A stretch of DNA of 62,661 nt from Pseudohaliea rubra DSM 19751 (GTDB lineage: Bacteria > Pseudomonadota > Gammaproteobacteria > Pseudomonadales > Halieaceae): NCBI RefSeq assembly GCF_000764025.1, contig NZ_KN234760.1:1-62661 (forward strand), written 5' to 3'. This document shows positions 1-9,198 of this stretch, in pieces. Position numbers and translations under genes: made by a program. Every line of letters starts with the position of its first letter. Position 1 is the stretch's first letter. The notes under the pieces were generated by a model. The model did not search any database, was not told where the DNA came from, and saw only the letters and a list, made by a program, of their open reading frames with translations.

Positions 1-729
1 GGCGATGGCAGCCGGCGCCTGCTCGCGCTACTCGATGACGGCGGAGCGCTCCTCGACCGTGCCGCCGAAGACCCGGCGGCGGCCTGGCCGGCCCGCCGCG
101 ACCTGGCGCTTTCACAGCTGCGCAACCTGTACCTGCTGGAGGAGCGCGTAGCGCCGCCACTCGAAGACTACCGGGGGCTGCGCAATCCCGATCCCTACCG
201 GCGCAACGAATTGTTCACCGGAGACCCGCAGCTGGACCGGCTGCAGACGCTGCGGCGCACGGCGCAGGGGGATGGAAGCCGCCTGCTGGAGGAGCTGGCC
301 GCCTCGGCTCCGGCTCCCGAGGCCCGGGCGGAGGTGCTGGTGGCTCTCGGCGACTGGCAGCAATGGCACGGCCGCGAGGGGCCTGCGCGGGCTGCCTGGC
401 AACAGGCTGTCGCTGCCCTCGAGGCTGCCGGTGCCCCGGAGCGTATTGCGGCGTTTTTCGGGGAGCCGCGGGAATTACCGGATAACGGTGTGTTCTGGCA
501 GCCACCGGACGCCGATCTGCAGGCGCCCCGGCCGCTGGTAACCGCGCGTTTCGAGGTCAACGCCCGGGGTCAGGCGAGGCAGGTAGACGCACAGACCGCG
601 AGCGGACGGGAGAGCGCCTATATCGGCGTGGCCCGCGCTCTGCGGCGGTTGCGCTTCCGCCCGCGTTTTACCGGCGGGGAGCCAGTGGCGACGCCGGGCG
701 TGGAGCGCCGCTACGAGGTCTATGACTAG
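1..729 (+). CDS. TonB-family C-terminal domain protein, 5' end outside the window
   Basis: The frame is open from base 1 to the stop TAG at 727-729, giving 242 visible residues; the start lies upstream of the window. The N-terminal part is Leu/Ala/Arg-rich and helical in character (residues about 80-150), as in a TPR-like region. The last 65 or so residues (VTARFEVNARGQARQVDA onward, with RALRRLRFRPRFTGGEPV) look like the TonB C-terminal fold found in proteins that touch outer-membrane receptors or sit at the ends of periplasmic scaffold proteins. The match is a family resemblance judged by eye; a specific role is not shown. It converges with the methyltransferase gene on the opposite strand, with only 23 bases between the stops. 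Confidence 0.6.
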   Translation, partial: GDGSRRLLALLDDGGALLDRAAEDPAAAWPARRDLALSQLRNLYLLEERVAPPLEDYRGLRNPDPYRRNELFTGDPQLDRLQTLRRTAQGDGSRLLEELAASAPAPEARAEVLVALGDWQQWHGREGPARAAWQQAVAALEAAGAPERIAAFFGEPRELPDNGVFWQPPDADLQAPRPLVTARFEVNARGQARQVDAQTASGRESAYIGVARALRRLRFRPRFTGGEPVATPGVERRYEVYD

Positions 730-752
730 GGTCCGCTGCCCGCTGAAGGGCA

Positions 753-1367
753 CTAGCGGTTGTTAATGTGCAGCAGCGTGCCCCGGGCGGCGAGAGCACC
801 GCGGGTGCGCCACTCGAGCAACTCGCCACCATGACGGTTGATGCAGCGCTCGGCCATTGTCAGGAACGGCGCGCGCTCCGGATCGCCGATAAGAAGCTCC
901 CCGACGCCCGCCTTGAGAGCCCGGTTCACGAGGTTGGCGACGGGGGCAGCCAGTTCGTCCCAGAAGCAGATATCGGCGCCGATGAGCAGGTCGTAGCCTG
1001 CGAGCTCCCGGGTGCTGATGCGCTCGAAGCGCCGTATCAGATGCTCCGTGCGCACCCCGTTCAGGTCGGCGACCACGTCGAGGTAGGGGAAGACATTCGG
1101 GTCTGCGTCCACGGAAGTGACCGCAGCGCCGAAGCGCTTCGCACACCAGATACCGCCGATGCCCCAGCCGCAGCCCACATCAAGGACCCGCTGGCAGCTC
1201 TCCGGTGGATGACGGTGCAGGTAGTCGATGACCAGGCAGCTGGACTTCCACAGCTTGTTGCCATGGATCGCCGGTGCATCACTGCGCCGGCGCACGGCGC
1301 GGATGGCCGGGTGGGCCGCCGTTGGGAAGAGGGCGCCGCGGAAGCGGCGCGTGTGCTTGACGGCCAT
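753..1367 (-). CDS. class I SAM-dependent methyltransferase
   Basis: This 204-residue protein carries the SAM-binding motif I VLDVGCGWGIGG at residues 61-72, and an acidic residue (Asp87, in TSVDADP) at the end of strand beta-2. The segment GADICFWDELA (130-140) follows in the post-motif position. The upstream GNKLWKSSCLVIDYL resembles the small methyltransferases related to the nicotinamide/protein-lysine methyltransferase-like group. The substrate cannot be read from the sequence. The ATG at 1367 is preceded by GAGGG at a fair distance. It lies 19 bases downstream of the membrane cold-shock-domain gene, so co-transcription is likely. Confidence 0.75.
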   Translation of the reverse strand: MAVKHTRRFRGALFPTAAHPAIRAVRRRSDAPAIHGNKLWKSSCLVIDYLHRHPPESCQRVLDVGCGWGIGGIWCAKRFGAAVTSVDADPNVFPYLDVVADLNGVRTEHLIRRFERISTRELAGYDLLIGADICFWDELAAPVANLVNRALKAGVGELLIGDPERAPFLTMAERCINRHGGELLEWRTRGALAARGTLLHINNR

Positions 1368-1386
1368 GGGCTGCCCTCGCGACGGT

Positions 1387-1863
1387 TCAGTCCAGGGGGT
1401 CGACGTCTTCGGCCTGTGGGCCCTTGTCGGTATCGGCGACGATAAAGCTCACGCGCTGCCCATCGCGCAGGCTGCGGCGGCCCTCGCCACGGATCGAGCG
1501 GAAGTGAACGAAAACTTCCCGACCGTCCTCCAGCGTGAGGAAACCGAAGCCCTTGGCGGCGTTGAACCACTTGACGCTGCCCTCCTGTCGCGGACCTGCG
1601 GAAGGGGCGGGGGCGGGCTTCTTCGCCTTTGGCGCCGCAGCTTTTTCGCGCCGCGGTGCCTGCCGGCCCTCGGGGCGCGCCGCGGGCGCAGTGGCCGGGG
1701 CGGCGAGAGGACGGTGGGTTGCCAGGGCTGTACCTGTTGTTGCGACAACAAAGAGTGCCGCGAGCAGTGGGTTGAAGGTGCCGCTCCCGGTGAGAAGGGC
1801 CGCGATGACGGCCGCGACGAGGCCTATGGCAATGGCGATGACAAGTTTACCGGCGATGGACAT
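1387..1863 (-). CDS. membrane-anchored cold-shock-domain protein
   Basis: 158 residues. Residues about 2-25 and 27-46 are two hydrophobic segments, predicted to be a membrane hairpin. A long Ala/Pro/Arg/Lys linker follows, and the last 65 or so residues form a complete cold-shock domain with both RNA-binding motifs, KGFGFL (RNP1) and VFVHF (RNP2). The start at 1863 is preferred over an in-frame ATG four codons upstream, because AGGAG lies 4 bases before the 1863 ATG and the upstream ATG is itself part of that site. Cold-shock domains bind single-stranded RNA or DNA; here one would be tethered at the inner membrane. The neighbouring gene encodes a free CspA-type protein with a very similar domain. 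Confidence 0.8.
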   Translation of the reverse strand: MSIAGKLVIAIAIGLVAAVIAALLTGSGTFNPLLAALFVVATTGTALATHRPLAAPATAPAARPEGRQAPRREKAAAPKAKKPAPAPSAGPRQEGSVKWFNAAKGFGFLTLEDGREVFVHFRSIRGEGRRSLRDGQRVSFIVADTDKGPQAEDVDPLD

Positions 1864-1898
1864 GGTACTCCTCATTTGATGACGTACTAACGATTGGA

Positions 1899-1985
1899 CC
1901 GGTCGCCTCGCGACCGGCCGGGAGAGAGGCGGCCTGACGTCGGCGACCGGCCGCCCTTGGCGATGCTCCGGGAGACTCCCGGAGC
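1899..1985 (-). other. two GC-rich hairpins between the cold-shock genes
   Basis: Two inverted repeats lie between csp and the membrane cold-shock gene. One is 1899-1917 (8-bp arms CCGGTCGC/GCGACCGG, 3-base loop). The other is 1965-1985 (8-bp arms GCTCCGGG/CCCGGAGC, 5-base loop). Neither is followed by a U-run on the minus strand, so they are not classical intrinsic terminators. They could slow RNA decay, or attenuate between the two genes. Confidence 0.45.
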
Positions 1986-1999
1986 GCCGGGAGAGGTCG

Positions 2000-2212
2000 C
2001 TAGACTTTGGCGACGTCCTCGGCCTGGAGCCCTTTCGGGCCCTCCACCAGGGTGAATTCTACCGCCTGGCCCTCATCAAGGGTGCGATAGCCGTCGCCCT
2101 GGATCGAGCGAAAGTGCACGAATACGTCACCTTCGCCTTCTTCTCTGGTAATGAATCCGAACCCCTTGGCGTTGTTGAACCACTTCACCGTGCCGCTGAC
2201 ACGTTCGTCCAT
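2000..2212 (-). CDS. CspA-family cold-shock protein
   Basis: 70 residues, the usual length of CspA-family proteins, consisting of one cold-shock domain. [16 protein letters not shown] carries RNP1 and DVFVHFRSI carries RNP2. It binds single-stranded nucleic acid and probably acts as an RNA chaperone in the cytoplasm. The start ATG at 2212 has GAGGGAAG just upstream. It sits downstream of valS in the same direction, with 71 bases between, and may have its own promoter there. Which Csp paralogue it is (cold-induced or constitutive) cannot be decided from sequence alone. Confidence 0.93.
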   Translation of the reverse strand: MDERVSGTVKWFNNAKGFGFITREEGEGDVFVHFRSIQGDGYRTLDEGQAVEFTLVEGPKGLQAEDVAKV

Positions 2213-2283
2213 ACCACTTCCCTCGGTGTTTTCTTTCTTATTGTCCGGCAGCCTCAGATGCCGCCACCTATGAGCGCTGCGCG

Positions 2284-5052
2284 CTACATGTCTTCCAGAG
2301 CCTGACGCTGTGCCTCGAGACGGGCCTGCGCCTGTTCCTGTGCCGCCAGCTTCTCGCGCTCCCGCTCGACCACCTCGGCAGGCGCCTTGGCGACAAAGCC
2401 CGGGTTGTCGAGCTTGCCGCGCAGGCGCTTCAGCTCTCCTTCAATTCTGTTCAGTTCGCGCGTCAGCCGGCCCAGCTCAGCCTCCCGGTCAATGAGCCCG
2501 GCAAGGGGAACGAAAATCTCCAGATCACCCGCAAGAGCGGTTGCTGCGGCGGGAGCGCTCTCGCCGTCTGCCAGAAAGCGTATGCTACCGAGCCTGGCGA
2601 GTTGCATAAGGAAAGTTTGATTATCGAGCAGCCGTTTTTTATCGTTCTCTGTGCCGTTGCGCAGCAGCGCGTCAACTGTTTTCCCGGGGGCGACGTTCAT
2701 CTCACCCCGGATATTGCGCACGCCCAGCACAATAATCTTCAACCATTCTAGCTCTGCGCTTGCGGCCTTGTCCACGCTGCTCGGGTCCACCTCCGGATAG
2801 GGCTGGCGCATGATCGTGGCACCACGGACGCCGACGAGGGGTGCAACAGATTGCCAGCTTTCCTCGGTGATAAAGGGCATGAAGGGGTGTAGCAGGCGCA
2901 GCACGCTCTCGAGCACCTGGACCAGGGTTTGTCGTGTTCCGCGCCGGGCGGCGTCATCGCCGGTCGGATCGCGCAGGGCTACCTTGGACAGTTCCAGGTA
3001 CCAGTCGCAATACTCGTTCCAGACGAAGTCGTAGAGCACCTGCGCGGCAAGGTCGAAGCGGTAATTGTCGAGCGCGCGGTGTACCTCCCCGATCGTTTCC
3101 TGCAGGCGGCTGCGGATCCAGCGGTCCACGAGGTGGTAGCTTACCGGCGCCTCCGGGTCCTGGCCGCAGTCCTCGCCCTCGGCGTTCATCAGCACATAGC
3201 GGGCCGCGTTCCAGAGCTTGTTGCAGAAATTGCGGTACCCCTCGATACGGCCGAGGTCGAACTTGATATCGCGTCCGGTAGAAGCCAGCGAGTAAAAAGT
3301 GAAGCGCAGCGCGTCGGTGCCGTAGGCACTGATGCCCTCGGGGTAGTGTTGGCGCGTCGCTTTTTCGATTTTCTCAGCAAGCCGCGGCTGCATCATGCCA
3401 GCGGTGCGCTTGGCTACGAGGTCCTCAAGATCGATACCGTCGATGAGATCGATGGGGTCCAGCACGTTGCCCTTGGATTTCGACATCTTCTGCCCCTCGC
3501 TGTCACGCACCAGCCCGTGTACATAGACGGTGTGAAAGGGCACCTCTCCGCGAAAGTGCAGGGTCATCATGATCATGCGCGCGACCCAGAAGAAGATGAT
3601 GTCGAAGCCTGTGACCAGCACCGAGGTCGGGTGATAGCGCGCAAGCTCCGGGGTGTCTTCCGGCCAGCCAAGGGTGGAAAAGGTCCACAGGGCCGAGGAA
3701 AACCAGGTATCGAGGACGTCTTCGTCCCGGTGCAGGGGGAGGTTATCGCTGAGGCCGTGCTCTGCACGCACTGATGCCTCGTCTTCGCCGACGTAGACAT
3801 TTCCCTCAGGGTCATACCAGGCGGGGATGCGGTGCCCCCACCAGAGCTGGCGACTGATACACCAGTCCTGAAGATCGCGCATCCAGGAAAAATAGGTGTT
3901 TTCCCACTGCTTCGGCACAAACGCGATGGCGCCGCTCTCCACGGCCTCGATCGCCGGGGCGGCGAGCTTCTTCGCGTCTACGTACCACTGGGGCGTCAGC
4001 CAGGGTTCGATGACCACGCCGCTGCGGTCGCCGCGGGGGACTTTCAGTGTGTGGTCTTCGACCTTCTCCAGAAGCCCCAGCTGTTCAAGGTCCGCGACCA
4101 CGCGCTCCCGGGCAGTGAAACGGTCCAGCCCCCGGTAGAACTCGGGCACGGCGTCGGAAAGTGTCGCGTCGGCGTTGAGAATGTTGATCAGCGGCAGGCC
4201 GTGTCGCTGGCCGAGGGCGTAGTCGTTGAAGTCGTGTGCCGGTGTGATCTTCACGCAGCCGGTGCCGAAGTCGCGGTCGACGTAATCGTCGGCGACGATG
4301 GGGAGCTGCCTGCCCACCAGCGGCAGGTCGACCGTCTTGCCGACGAGCTGCGCGTAGCGCTCGTCTTCCGGGTGTACTGCGATGGCCGCATCGCCGAGCA
4401 TGGTTTCCGGGCGTGTGGTCGCCACCGTGAGGTGGCCGCTGCCGTCGGAAAGCGGGTAGCGAAAGTGCCAGAGGTGGCCCTGCTCCTCCTCGGCGATGAC
4501 CTCCAGATCGGAGATGGCCGTATGCAGGGACGGGTCCCAATTGACCAGCCGCTGGCCGCGATAGATCAGCCCCTCCCGGTACAGGCGGATGAACACTTCC
4601 TGCACGGCCCGGGACAGGCCCTCGTCCATCGTGAAGCGCTCCCGGGACCAGTCCGGCGAGGTGCCGAGGCGCCGCAGCTGCCGGGTGATGTTGCCGCCGG
4701 ACTCACCTTTCCACTGCCACACGCGCTCGATGAACGCCTCGCGCCCCAGTTCGTGCCGATCTCTGCCCTCGGCCTCGAGCTGCCGCTCGACCACCATCTG
4801 CGTTGCAATGCCGGCGTGGTCTGTGCCCACCTGCCAGAGCGTGTCGTTGCCCAGCATGCGGTGATAGCGGATCAGTGCATCCATGAGCGTCTGCTGGAAG
4901 CCGTGGCCCATGTGCAGACTACCGGTCACATTGGGCGGCGGAATCATGATGCAGTAGGGGTCGCCGCTGCCGCCGGGGGCGAAATAGCCGCTCTCTTCCC
5001 AATGCGCGTACCAGCGCTTCTCGATCTCGGCGGGTTTGAAGGTCTTGTCCAT
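2284..5052 (-). CDS. valS: valyl-tRNA synthetase
   Basis: 922 residues, a normal length for bacterial ValRS. It charges tRNA-Val. The class I signatures are present: the HIGH-type motif HMGH at residues 47-50 within [14 protein letters not shown], and KMSKSKGN at about 520-527. The editing (CP1) domain occupies the middle, an anticodon-binding domain follows, and the C-terminal coiled-coil arm ([15 protein letters not shown] and [12 protein letters not shown]) is complete. The start is ATG 5052. It is downstream of pepA and holC on the same strand, the usual gammaproteobacterial order pepA-holC-valS. Confidence 0.98.
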   Translation of the reverse strand: MDKTFKPAEIEKRWYAHWEESGYFAPGGSGDPYCIMIPPPNVTGSLHMGHGFQQTLMDALIRYHRMLGNDTLWQVGTDHAGIATQMVVERQLEAEGRDRHELGREAFIERVWQWKGESGGNITRQLRRLGTSPDWSRERFTMDEGLSRAVQEVFIRLYREGLIYRGQRLVNWDPSLHTAISDLEVIAEEEQGHLWHFRYPLSDGSGHLTVATTRPETMLGDAAIAVHPEDERYAQLVGKTVDLPLVGRQLPIVADDYVDRDFGTGCVKITPAHDFNDYALGQRHGLPLINILNADATLSDAVPEFYRGLDRFTARERVVADLEQLGLLEKVEDHTLKVPRGDRSGVVIEPWLTPQWYVDAKKLAAPAIEAVESGAIAFVPKQWENTYFSWMRDLQDWCISRQLWWGHRIPAWYDPEGNVYVGEDEASVRAEHGLSDNLPLHRDEDVLDTWFSSALWTFSTLGWPEDTPELARYHPTSVLVTGFDIIFFWVARMIMMTLHFRGEVPFHTVYVHGLVRDSEGQKMSKSKGNVLDPIDLIDGIDLEDLVAKRTAGMMQPRLAEKIEKATRQHYPEGISAYGTDALRFTFYSLASTGRDIKFDLGRIEGYRNFCNKLWNAARYVLMNAEGEDCGQDPEAPVSYHLVDRWIRSRLQETIGEVHRALDNYRFDLAAQVLYDFVWNEYCDWYLELSKVALRDPTGDDAARRGTRQTLVQVLESVLRLLHPFMPFITEESWQSVAPLVGVRGATIMRQPYPEVDPSSVDKAASAELEWLKIIVLGVRNIRGEMNVAPGKTVDALLRNGTENDKKRLLDNQTFLMQLARLGSIRFLADGESAPAAATALAGDLEIFVPLAGLIDREAELGRLTRELNRIEGELKRLRGKLDNPGFVAKAPAEVVEREREKLAAQEQAQARLEAQRQALEDM

Positions 5053-5100
5053 CAGAGCGTGGGTCCGGTCAGGGCGCTGGGAAGCCGGCGATTATACGCG

Positions 5101-5520
5101 TCACAGATCGTGCTTTTCCAACGCGTAGCCGCGCTCCCGGTAGAACTGCCAGGCCGCGCGCAGCGCCTGCAGGCTGGTCTCGTCCCGGGTGACGACTTCA
5201 GCAACGCGATGAAAGCGGGGAAAGAACGGGGGCGGCGTGAGATCCAGGTTGATCAGGAGGTCGTCGTGGTCGGCCGGGTCCTGGCCCCAGCCGATGAGCA
5301 CGGTCTCGCCCCGGTGGTCCTCGACCAGGGCGTGGGGGAGAAAGGCATCCGGACGAAAGTTCCAGAGCAGCTCGTCGAGCCCCCGCGCCTGGGTCTCGTC
5401 GGCGCAGTGGAGAAAGACCCGGTGACCGCGCCCCGCGGCCTTGTGGGCGAGCCGGCACGCGATCAGGGGCCGCCGGCCGGCATCGCCGTCGCTGACCACA
5501 TAAAAGCCGACCCGCGTCAC
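5101..5520 (-). CDS. holC: DNA polymerase III chi subunit
   Basis: 139 residues matching the HolC family: the N-terminal strand RVGFYVVSD, then ACRLAHKAAGRGHRVFLHC, LDELLWNFRPDAFLPHAL and the C-terminal LRAAWQFYRERGYALEKHDL. Chi joins the clamp loader to single-strand-binding protein. The start codon overlaps the pepA stop by 4 bases (ATGA arrangement), so the two are translationally coupled. valS follows after 48 bases. Confidence 0.95.
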   Translation of the reverse strand: MTRVGFYVVSDGDAGRRPLIACRLAHKAAGRGHRVFLHCADETQARGLDELLWNFRPDAFLPHALVEDHRGETVLIGWGQDPADHDDLLINLDLTPPPFFPRFHRVAEVVTRDETSLQALRAAWQFYRERGYALEKHDL

Positions 5521-7013
5521 CGGTTCCCGGCGCGGTCGCGCAGGTAGCGGGTGAGCAATGCTACCGGCCGCCCGGTGGCGCCTTTCGGCGAGCTGTTCCA
5601 GGCGGCACCGGCGATGTCGAGGTGTGCCCAGCGGTAATCCTCAGCGAAGCGCGCAAGGAAGCAGGCGGCAGTGACACTGCCGGCCTCGGGGCCACCGATG
5701 TTGGCAACGTCCGCGAAATTGCTGGACAGCTGCTTCTGGTAGTCCTCCCAGAGCGGCATGCGCCAGGCGCGGTCGTGTGCAGTGGTACCGGCCGCCAGCA
5801 GTTCCCCGGCGAGCTCGTCGTCGTTCGCATAAAGGCCGGCGGCGTGCGAGCCCAGGGCCACCACGCAGGCTCCCGTAAGCGTGGCGATATCCACCACCGC
5901 CAGGGGCTTGTAGCGGCCGACGTAGGTGAGCGCGTCGCAGAGCACCAGGCGGCCCTCGGCATCGGTGTTGAGCACCTCAATGGTCTTACCGGCCATGGAG
6001 GTGACGACATCGCCGGGCTTGGTGGCGCCGCCGCTGGGCATGTTCTCCGCAGCGGCGACCACGGCTACGGTGTTGATGGGCAGCTCCAGCTCGCACAGGG
6101 CGTGCATGGTACCGAACACACTGGCGGCACCGCCCATGTCGTACTTCATCTCGTCCATCTTGGCGCCGGGCTTCAGGGAGATGCCGCCGCTGTCAAAGGT
6201 AATGCCTTTGCCGACCAGGGCGTAGGGTTTTGCGCTCTTGCTGCCGCCCTTGTACTCCATGACGATGAGCTGCGCCTGTTCATCACTGCCGGCGGAGACC
6301 GATAGCAGCGAGCCCATGCCGAGTTCTTTCATCTGTTTTTCAGACAGGACTTTCACGGCAAGCTTCGGATACCGGCGCGCGAGCTTGCGCGCCTCCCGGG
6401 CGAGGTAGCCAGGCGTGCAGATGTTCCCCGGCAGGTTCGCCAGCTCGCGCGCCGTGTTAACCCCCAGCCCGGTGGCGAGGCCTGCTTCCAGGGCTGCTTT
6501 GGCGCGCGCCGGAGACAGGGCCCTGCCGGTATTGACGGCGAGGCGTTTGAGCTTTGCTTCCGCCGCCGGCTTGCTCAGGGTCTGGCGGTAGCGGTAGAGG
6601 CCGGTGATCACGCTGCGAGCGAGAAAGTCGCAGAGCCACTCGCTGTCTGCTTCCTCGAGGGCCAGCTCGCCGGTGTAGACCAGGGCGTCTGCGGCCTTGC
6701 TCTCGCGCAGGGTGCGGCCGATTGCCTCGCAGAAGGCGATCTGAGCCGGGCGGTCGAAGCTGCGGGCTTCGCCGCAGCCCACGAGCAGCACCCGCTTGAT
6801 GGCGCCGTTGCCCGGCAGCAGCAGGGTTTTCCCTTTCTCCGCGCTGAAGTCTCCGAGGTCCAGGGCGCTCTTGATGATGCCGCCGAGGACCTTGTCGAGT
6901 TCCCGTGCAGTGGCGGTGGGCTGTTTGCCGGCGAAAACCGGCAGGACGGCGCACTGGGTGCGCGCGCTACCTGCGTCGCTGACCTGGCGGGCGGAGACAC
7001 TCAAGGTGGCCAT
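5517..7013 (-). CDS. pepA: leucyl aminopeptidase (M17 family)
   Basis: 498 residues, typical of PepA. The M17 signature NTDAEGRLVLCDAL lies at about residue 350, with upstream metal ligands in GKGITFDSGGISLKPG and DMGGAASV. It is a cytosolic di-metal aminopeptidase that releases N-terminal residues from peptides; in E. coli it also binds DNA in Xer recombination and carAB control. It is the first gene of the pepA-holC-valS run. In many relatives the divergent neighbour is lptF; here a gap with hairpin repeats lies upstream instead. Confidence 0.97.
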   Translation of the reverse strand: MATLSVSARQVSDAGSARTQCAVLPVFAGKQPTATARELDKVLGGIIKSALDLGDFSAEKGKTLLLPGNGAIKRVLLVGCGEARSFDRPAQIAFCEAIGRTLRESKAADALVYTGELALEEADSEWLCDFLARSVITGLYRYRQTLSKPAAEAKLKRLAVNTGRALSPARAKAALEAGLATGLGVNTARELANLPGNICTPGYLAREARKLARRYPKLAVKVLSEKQMKELGMGSLLSVSAGSDEQAQLIVMEYKGGSKSAKPYALVGKGITFDSGGISLKPGAKMDEMKYDMGGAASVFGTMHALCELELPINTVAVVAAAENMPSGGATKPGDVVTSMAGKTIEVLNTDAEGRLVLCDALTYVGRYKPLAVVDIATLTGACVVALGSHAAGLYANDDELAGELLAAGTTAHDRAWRMPLWEDYQKQLSSNFADVANIGGPEAGSVTAACFLARFAEDYRWAHLDIAGAAWNSSPKGATGRPVALLTRYLRDRAGNR

Positions 7014-7120
7014 GGCTGTTCCTTTTTCTGATGAAGTCAGGGGCGGTAGTGTACGGCTAACGCCGGTGCAACTGAACCGTAAGCAGTGGTTCGTCCGGTC
7101 AGCTGGATGCGCGTCGCCGC

Positions 7121-7208
7121 ATTCCGGTGCGGCTGCTGGAGAGTGCCCCCGTCGCTCTCCGTTTCACGCTTTGTGGGGGCACTCTCCAGCAGCACCCCCC
7201 CCTACCGC
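7121..7208 (+). repeat. long hairpin repeat, copy 1
   Basis: A perfect 19-bp inverted repeat (7132-7150 with 7175-7193) encloses a 24-base loop, 7151-7174, beginning GTCGCTCTCCG and ending CACGCTTTGT. The outer ends are TTCCGGTGCGGC on the left and CCCCTACCGC on the right (to 7208). The loop and both ends recur in the copy at 38591-38677, whereas the middle 7 bases of each arm differ between the two copies yet remain complementary. No T-run follows on either strand, so this is not an ordinary terminator. Confidence 0.85.
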
Positions 7209-7240
7209 TGCGCATAGTCGGCTGTATTGGATACATGCGA

Positions 7241-7327
7241 GGCGGCAGGGGCGAGGGCGGGAGTCTTCTCTCACAAAGCGTGTATCGGGGAGCGACTGAG
7301 AGAAGACTCCCGCCCTCGCCCCGGAAC
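7241..7327 (-). repeat. long hairpin repeat, copy 2 (inverted relative to copy 1)
   Basis: A perfect 26-bp inverted repeat (7248-7273 with 7297-7322) encloses a 23-base loop at 7274-7296. The loop read on the minus strand begins GTCGCTCCCCG and ends ACGCTTTG, the same core as copy 1. On the minus strand the element begins GTTCCGGGG and ends CCCCTGCCGCC, for a total of 87 nt. It lies 32 bases from copy 1, pointing the other way. Confidence 0.87.
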
Positions 7328-7388
7328 AAAACCGAACGAAACGAAACGGCGGCCGCAGACAAGCTGCAAGTGCTGTCGCGGCAAGCAG

Positions 7389-7421
7389 CAAAAAAAACCG
7401 CGGCCGGAGCCGCGGTTTTGC
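7389..7421 (-). terminator. intrinsic terminator of rpsA
   Basis: On the minus strand an 11-bp stem (7409-7419 with 7394-7404, AAAACCGCGGC/GCCGCGGTTTT, 4-base loop) runs directly into eight T residues. It lies 34 bases past the rpsA stop. This is a textbook factor-independent terminator, so rpsA and pepA are not one transcript. Confidence 0.9.
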
Positions 7422-7452
7422 AGACTGCGCGGGCGGCGGTCGCCGCCCCGCA

Positions 7453-9126
7453 TCAGTTGTTGTTCATCTGCTGCTTGATCAGGTCGCCGATGGTGCCGGG
7501 CGACGATGACTCTTCCTGGTCCTTCAGAGACTTGACCGCTTCCTTCTCGTCATCGAAGTCCTTGGCCTTGATGGACAGGGCCAGGCTGCGGTTCTTGCGG
7601 TCCACAGACACGATCTTGGCTTCCACGGTATCGCCTACCTTGTAGCTTGCGCGCGCGTCCTCGACACGGTCCCGGCTGATGTCAGAGGCCTTGAGGATGC
7701 CCTCGACCTCTTCCGCCAGCTTGATCGTGACGGCCTTCGGTTCCACGTCGATGACTTCGCCGGTCACGATGGTGCCGCGATCGTTGATGGCCACGTAGTT
7801 GGAGAAGGGATCATCCTCGAGCTGCTTGATGCCCAGAGAAATGCGCTCGCGCTCCGGATCGATGGACAGGATAACCGTCTCGATCTCGTCGCCTTTCTTG
7901 TAGCTGCGCACCGCTTCCTCGCCGGTCTCGTTCCAGCTGATGTCAGACAGGTGGACCAGACCGTCGATGTTGCCCTCAAGACCGATAAAGATACCGAAGT
8001 CCGTGATCGACTTGATGGTGCCGGCAATGCGATCGCCCTTGCTGTGGGTTGCGGCGAAAGCGTCCCAGGGATTCTGCTGACACTGTTTGATCCCCAGGGA
8101 GATGCGGCGGCGCTCCTCGTCGATGTCAAGCACCATGACCTCGACCTCGTCCCCTACCTGAACCACCTTGGACGGGTGGACGTTCTTGTTGGTCCAGTCC
8201 ATCTCGGAGACGTGCACCAGACCTTCCACACCCTCTTCGATCTCGGCAAAGCAGCCGTAATCGGTAAGGTTCGTGACCCGCGCCATGACGCGGCTGCCCT
8301 CCGGGTAGCGACCGGTGATCTCGACCCACGGATCCTCACCGAGCTGCTTGAGGCCGAGGGAGACGCGGTTGCGCTCGCGATCGAACTTGAGGACCTTGAC
8401 ATCGAGCTCCTGGCCCACTTCGACAATCTCGGAGGGGTGCTTGATACGCTTCCAGGCCATGTCGGTGATGTGCAGCAGGCCGTCGACGCCACCGAGGTCG
8501 ACGAAGGCGCCGTAGTCGGTGAGGTTCTTGACGATGCCCTTGATGCTCATGCCTTCCTGCAGGCTCTCCAGCAGCGCTTCGCGCTCTACGCTGTTGGCGG
8601 CTTCCATGACCGCACGGCGGGAGACAACCACATTGTTGCGCTTCTGATCGAGCTTGATGACCTTGAAGTCGAGGTCCTTGTTCTCGAGGTGCGTGGTGTC
8701 GCGCACCGGGCGGACGTCCACGAGGGAACCGGGCAGGAAGGCGCGGATGCCCTTGATATCGACGGTGAAACCGCCCTTGACCTTGCCATTGATGATGCCG
8801 GAAACGACCTCGTCGGCCGCGTGGGCCGCCTCGAGTTCCTTCCAGGCCTCTGCGCGCTTGGCTTTTTCCCGGGACAGCCGGGTCTCGCCGAAACCATCCT
8901 CGACGGTCTCCAGCGCGACTTGAACCTCGTCGCCGATACTCAGGGTGCACTCGCCGCCGGCGTCCATGAACTGGGAGCGCGGAATCACGCCCTCGGACTT
9001 CAGGCCGGCGTGGACCGTGACCCACTCGTTGTCGATGTCGATAACCACGCCGGTGACGATGGCGCCCGGCTGCATGTCGACGGTTTTCAGACTTTCTTCA
9101 AAAAGATCGGCGAAGGATTCGCTCAT
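7453..9126 (-). CDS. rpsA: 30S ribosomal protein S1
   Basis: 557 residues, the same length as E. coli S1, with six successive S1 (OB-fold) RNA-binding domains. Recurring segments such as [37 protein letters not shown] and [19 protein letters not shown] mark domains 3-5. S1 brings mRNA to the 30S subunit. The start ATG 9126 lacks a strong Shine-Dalgarno sequence and follows two palindromes, as is known for self-regulated rpsA leaders. A terminator separates it from cmk upstream, so it probably has its own promoter within 9127-9198. Confidence 0.98.
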   Translation of the reverse strand: MSESFADLFEESLKTVDMQPGAIVTGVVIDIDNEWVTVHAGLKSEGVIPRSQFMDAGGECTLSIGDEVQVALETVEDGFGETRLSREKAKRAEAWKELEAAHAADEVVSGIINGKVKGGFTVDIKGIRAFLPGSLVDVRPVRDTTHLENKDLDFKVIKLDQKRNNVVVSRRAVMEAANSVEREALLESLQEGMSIKGIVKNLTDYGAFVDLGGVDGLLHITDMAWKRIKHPSEIVEVGQELDVKVLKFDRERNRVSLGLKQLGEDPWVEITGRYPEGSRVMARVTNLTDYGCFAEIEEGVEGLVHVSEMDWTNKNVHPSKVVQVGDEVEVMVLDIDEERRRISLGIKQCQQNPWDAFAATHSKGDRIAGTIKSITDFGIFIGLEGNIDGLVHLSDISWNETGEEAVRSYKKGDEIETVILSIDPERERISLGIKQLEDDPFSNYVAINDRGTIVTGEVIDVEPKAVTIKLAEEVEGILKASDISRDRVEDARASYKVGDTVEAKIVSVDRKNRSLALSIKAKDFDDEKEAVKSLKDQEESSSPGTIGDLIKQQMNNN

Positions 9127-9129
9127 TAC

Positions 9130-9165
9130 ACAGGTACCTGTTTACGTTTGCGGCGCCTTGGCGCC
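9130..9165 (-). promoter_or_regulatory. structured rpsA leader
   Basis: Two palindromes lie just upstream of the rpsA start: ACAGGTACCTGT (9130-9141), which holds the only AGG near the start codon, and GGCGCC-TT-GGCGCC (9152-9165). In gammaproteobacteria S1 represses its own translation through a folded leader without a good Shine-Dalgarno sequence. The arrangement here fits that model, but base pairing and S1 binding are inferred. Confidence 0.5.
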
Positions 9166-9198
9166 TCAGCCGTCCCTCCAGCCGGGCCGGGTCACATG

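Larger units (their letters stand above)
7014..7452. other. gene-free gap between pepA and rpsA
   Basis: This 439-base gap holds, from left to right: the pepA leader and probable promoter on the minus strand (7014-7120), a hairpin repeat (7121-7208), a second hairpin repeat in opposite orientation (7241-7327), an A-rich stretch (7328-7350), and the rpsA terminator (7389-7421). Short open frames across it have no recognisable family, no good ribosome site, and simply read through the palindromes. Confidence 0.8.

Noticed and set aside
3832-5547. A 571-codon frame on the plus strand opposite valS and holC
   Set aside because: It runs across the valS/holC boundary opposite both and has no recognisable motif.
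7241-7327. The long hairpins as ordinary intrinsic terminators
   Set aside because: No T-run follows on either strand, and the true rpsA terminator is separate at 7389-7421; the conserved loop also has no role in termination.
7121-7327. The two adjacent hairpins as a CRISPR array
   Set aside because: There are only two units, in opposite orientation, with perfect palindromic arms and no spacers of equal length or cas genes.
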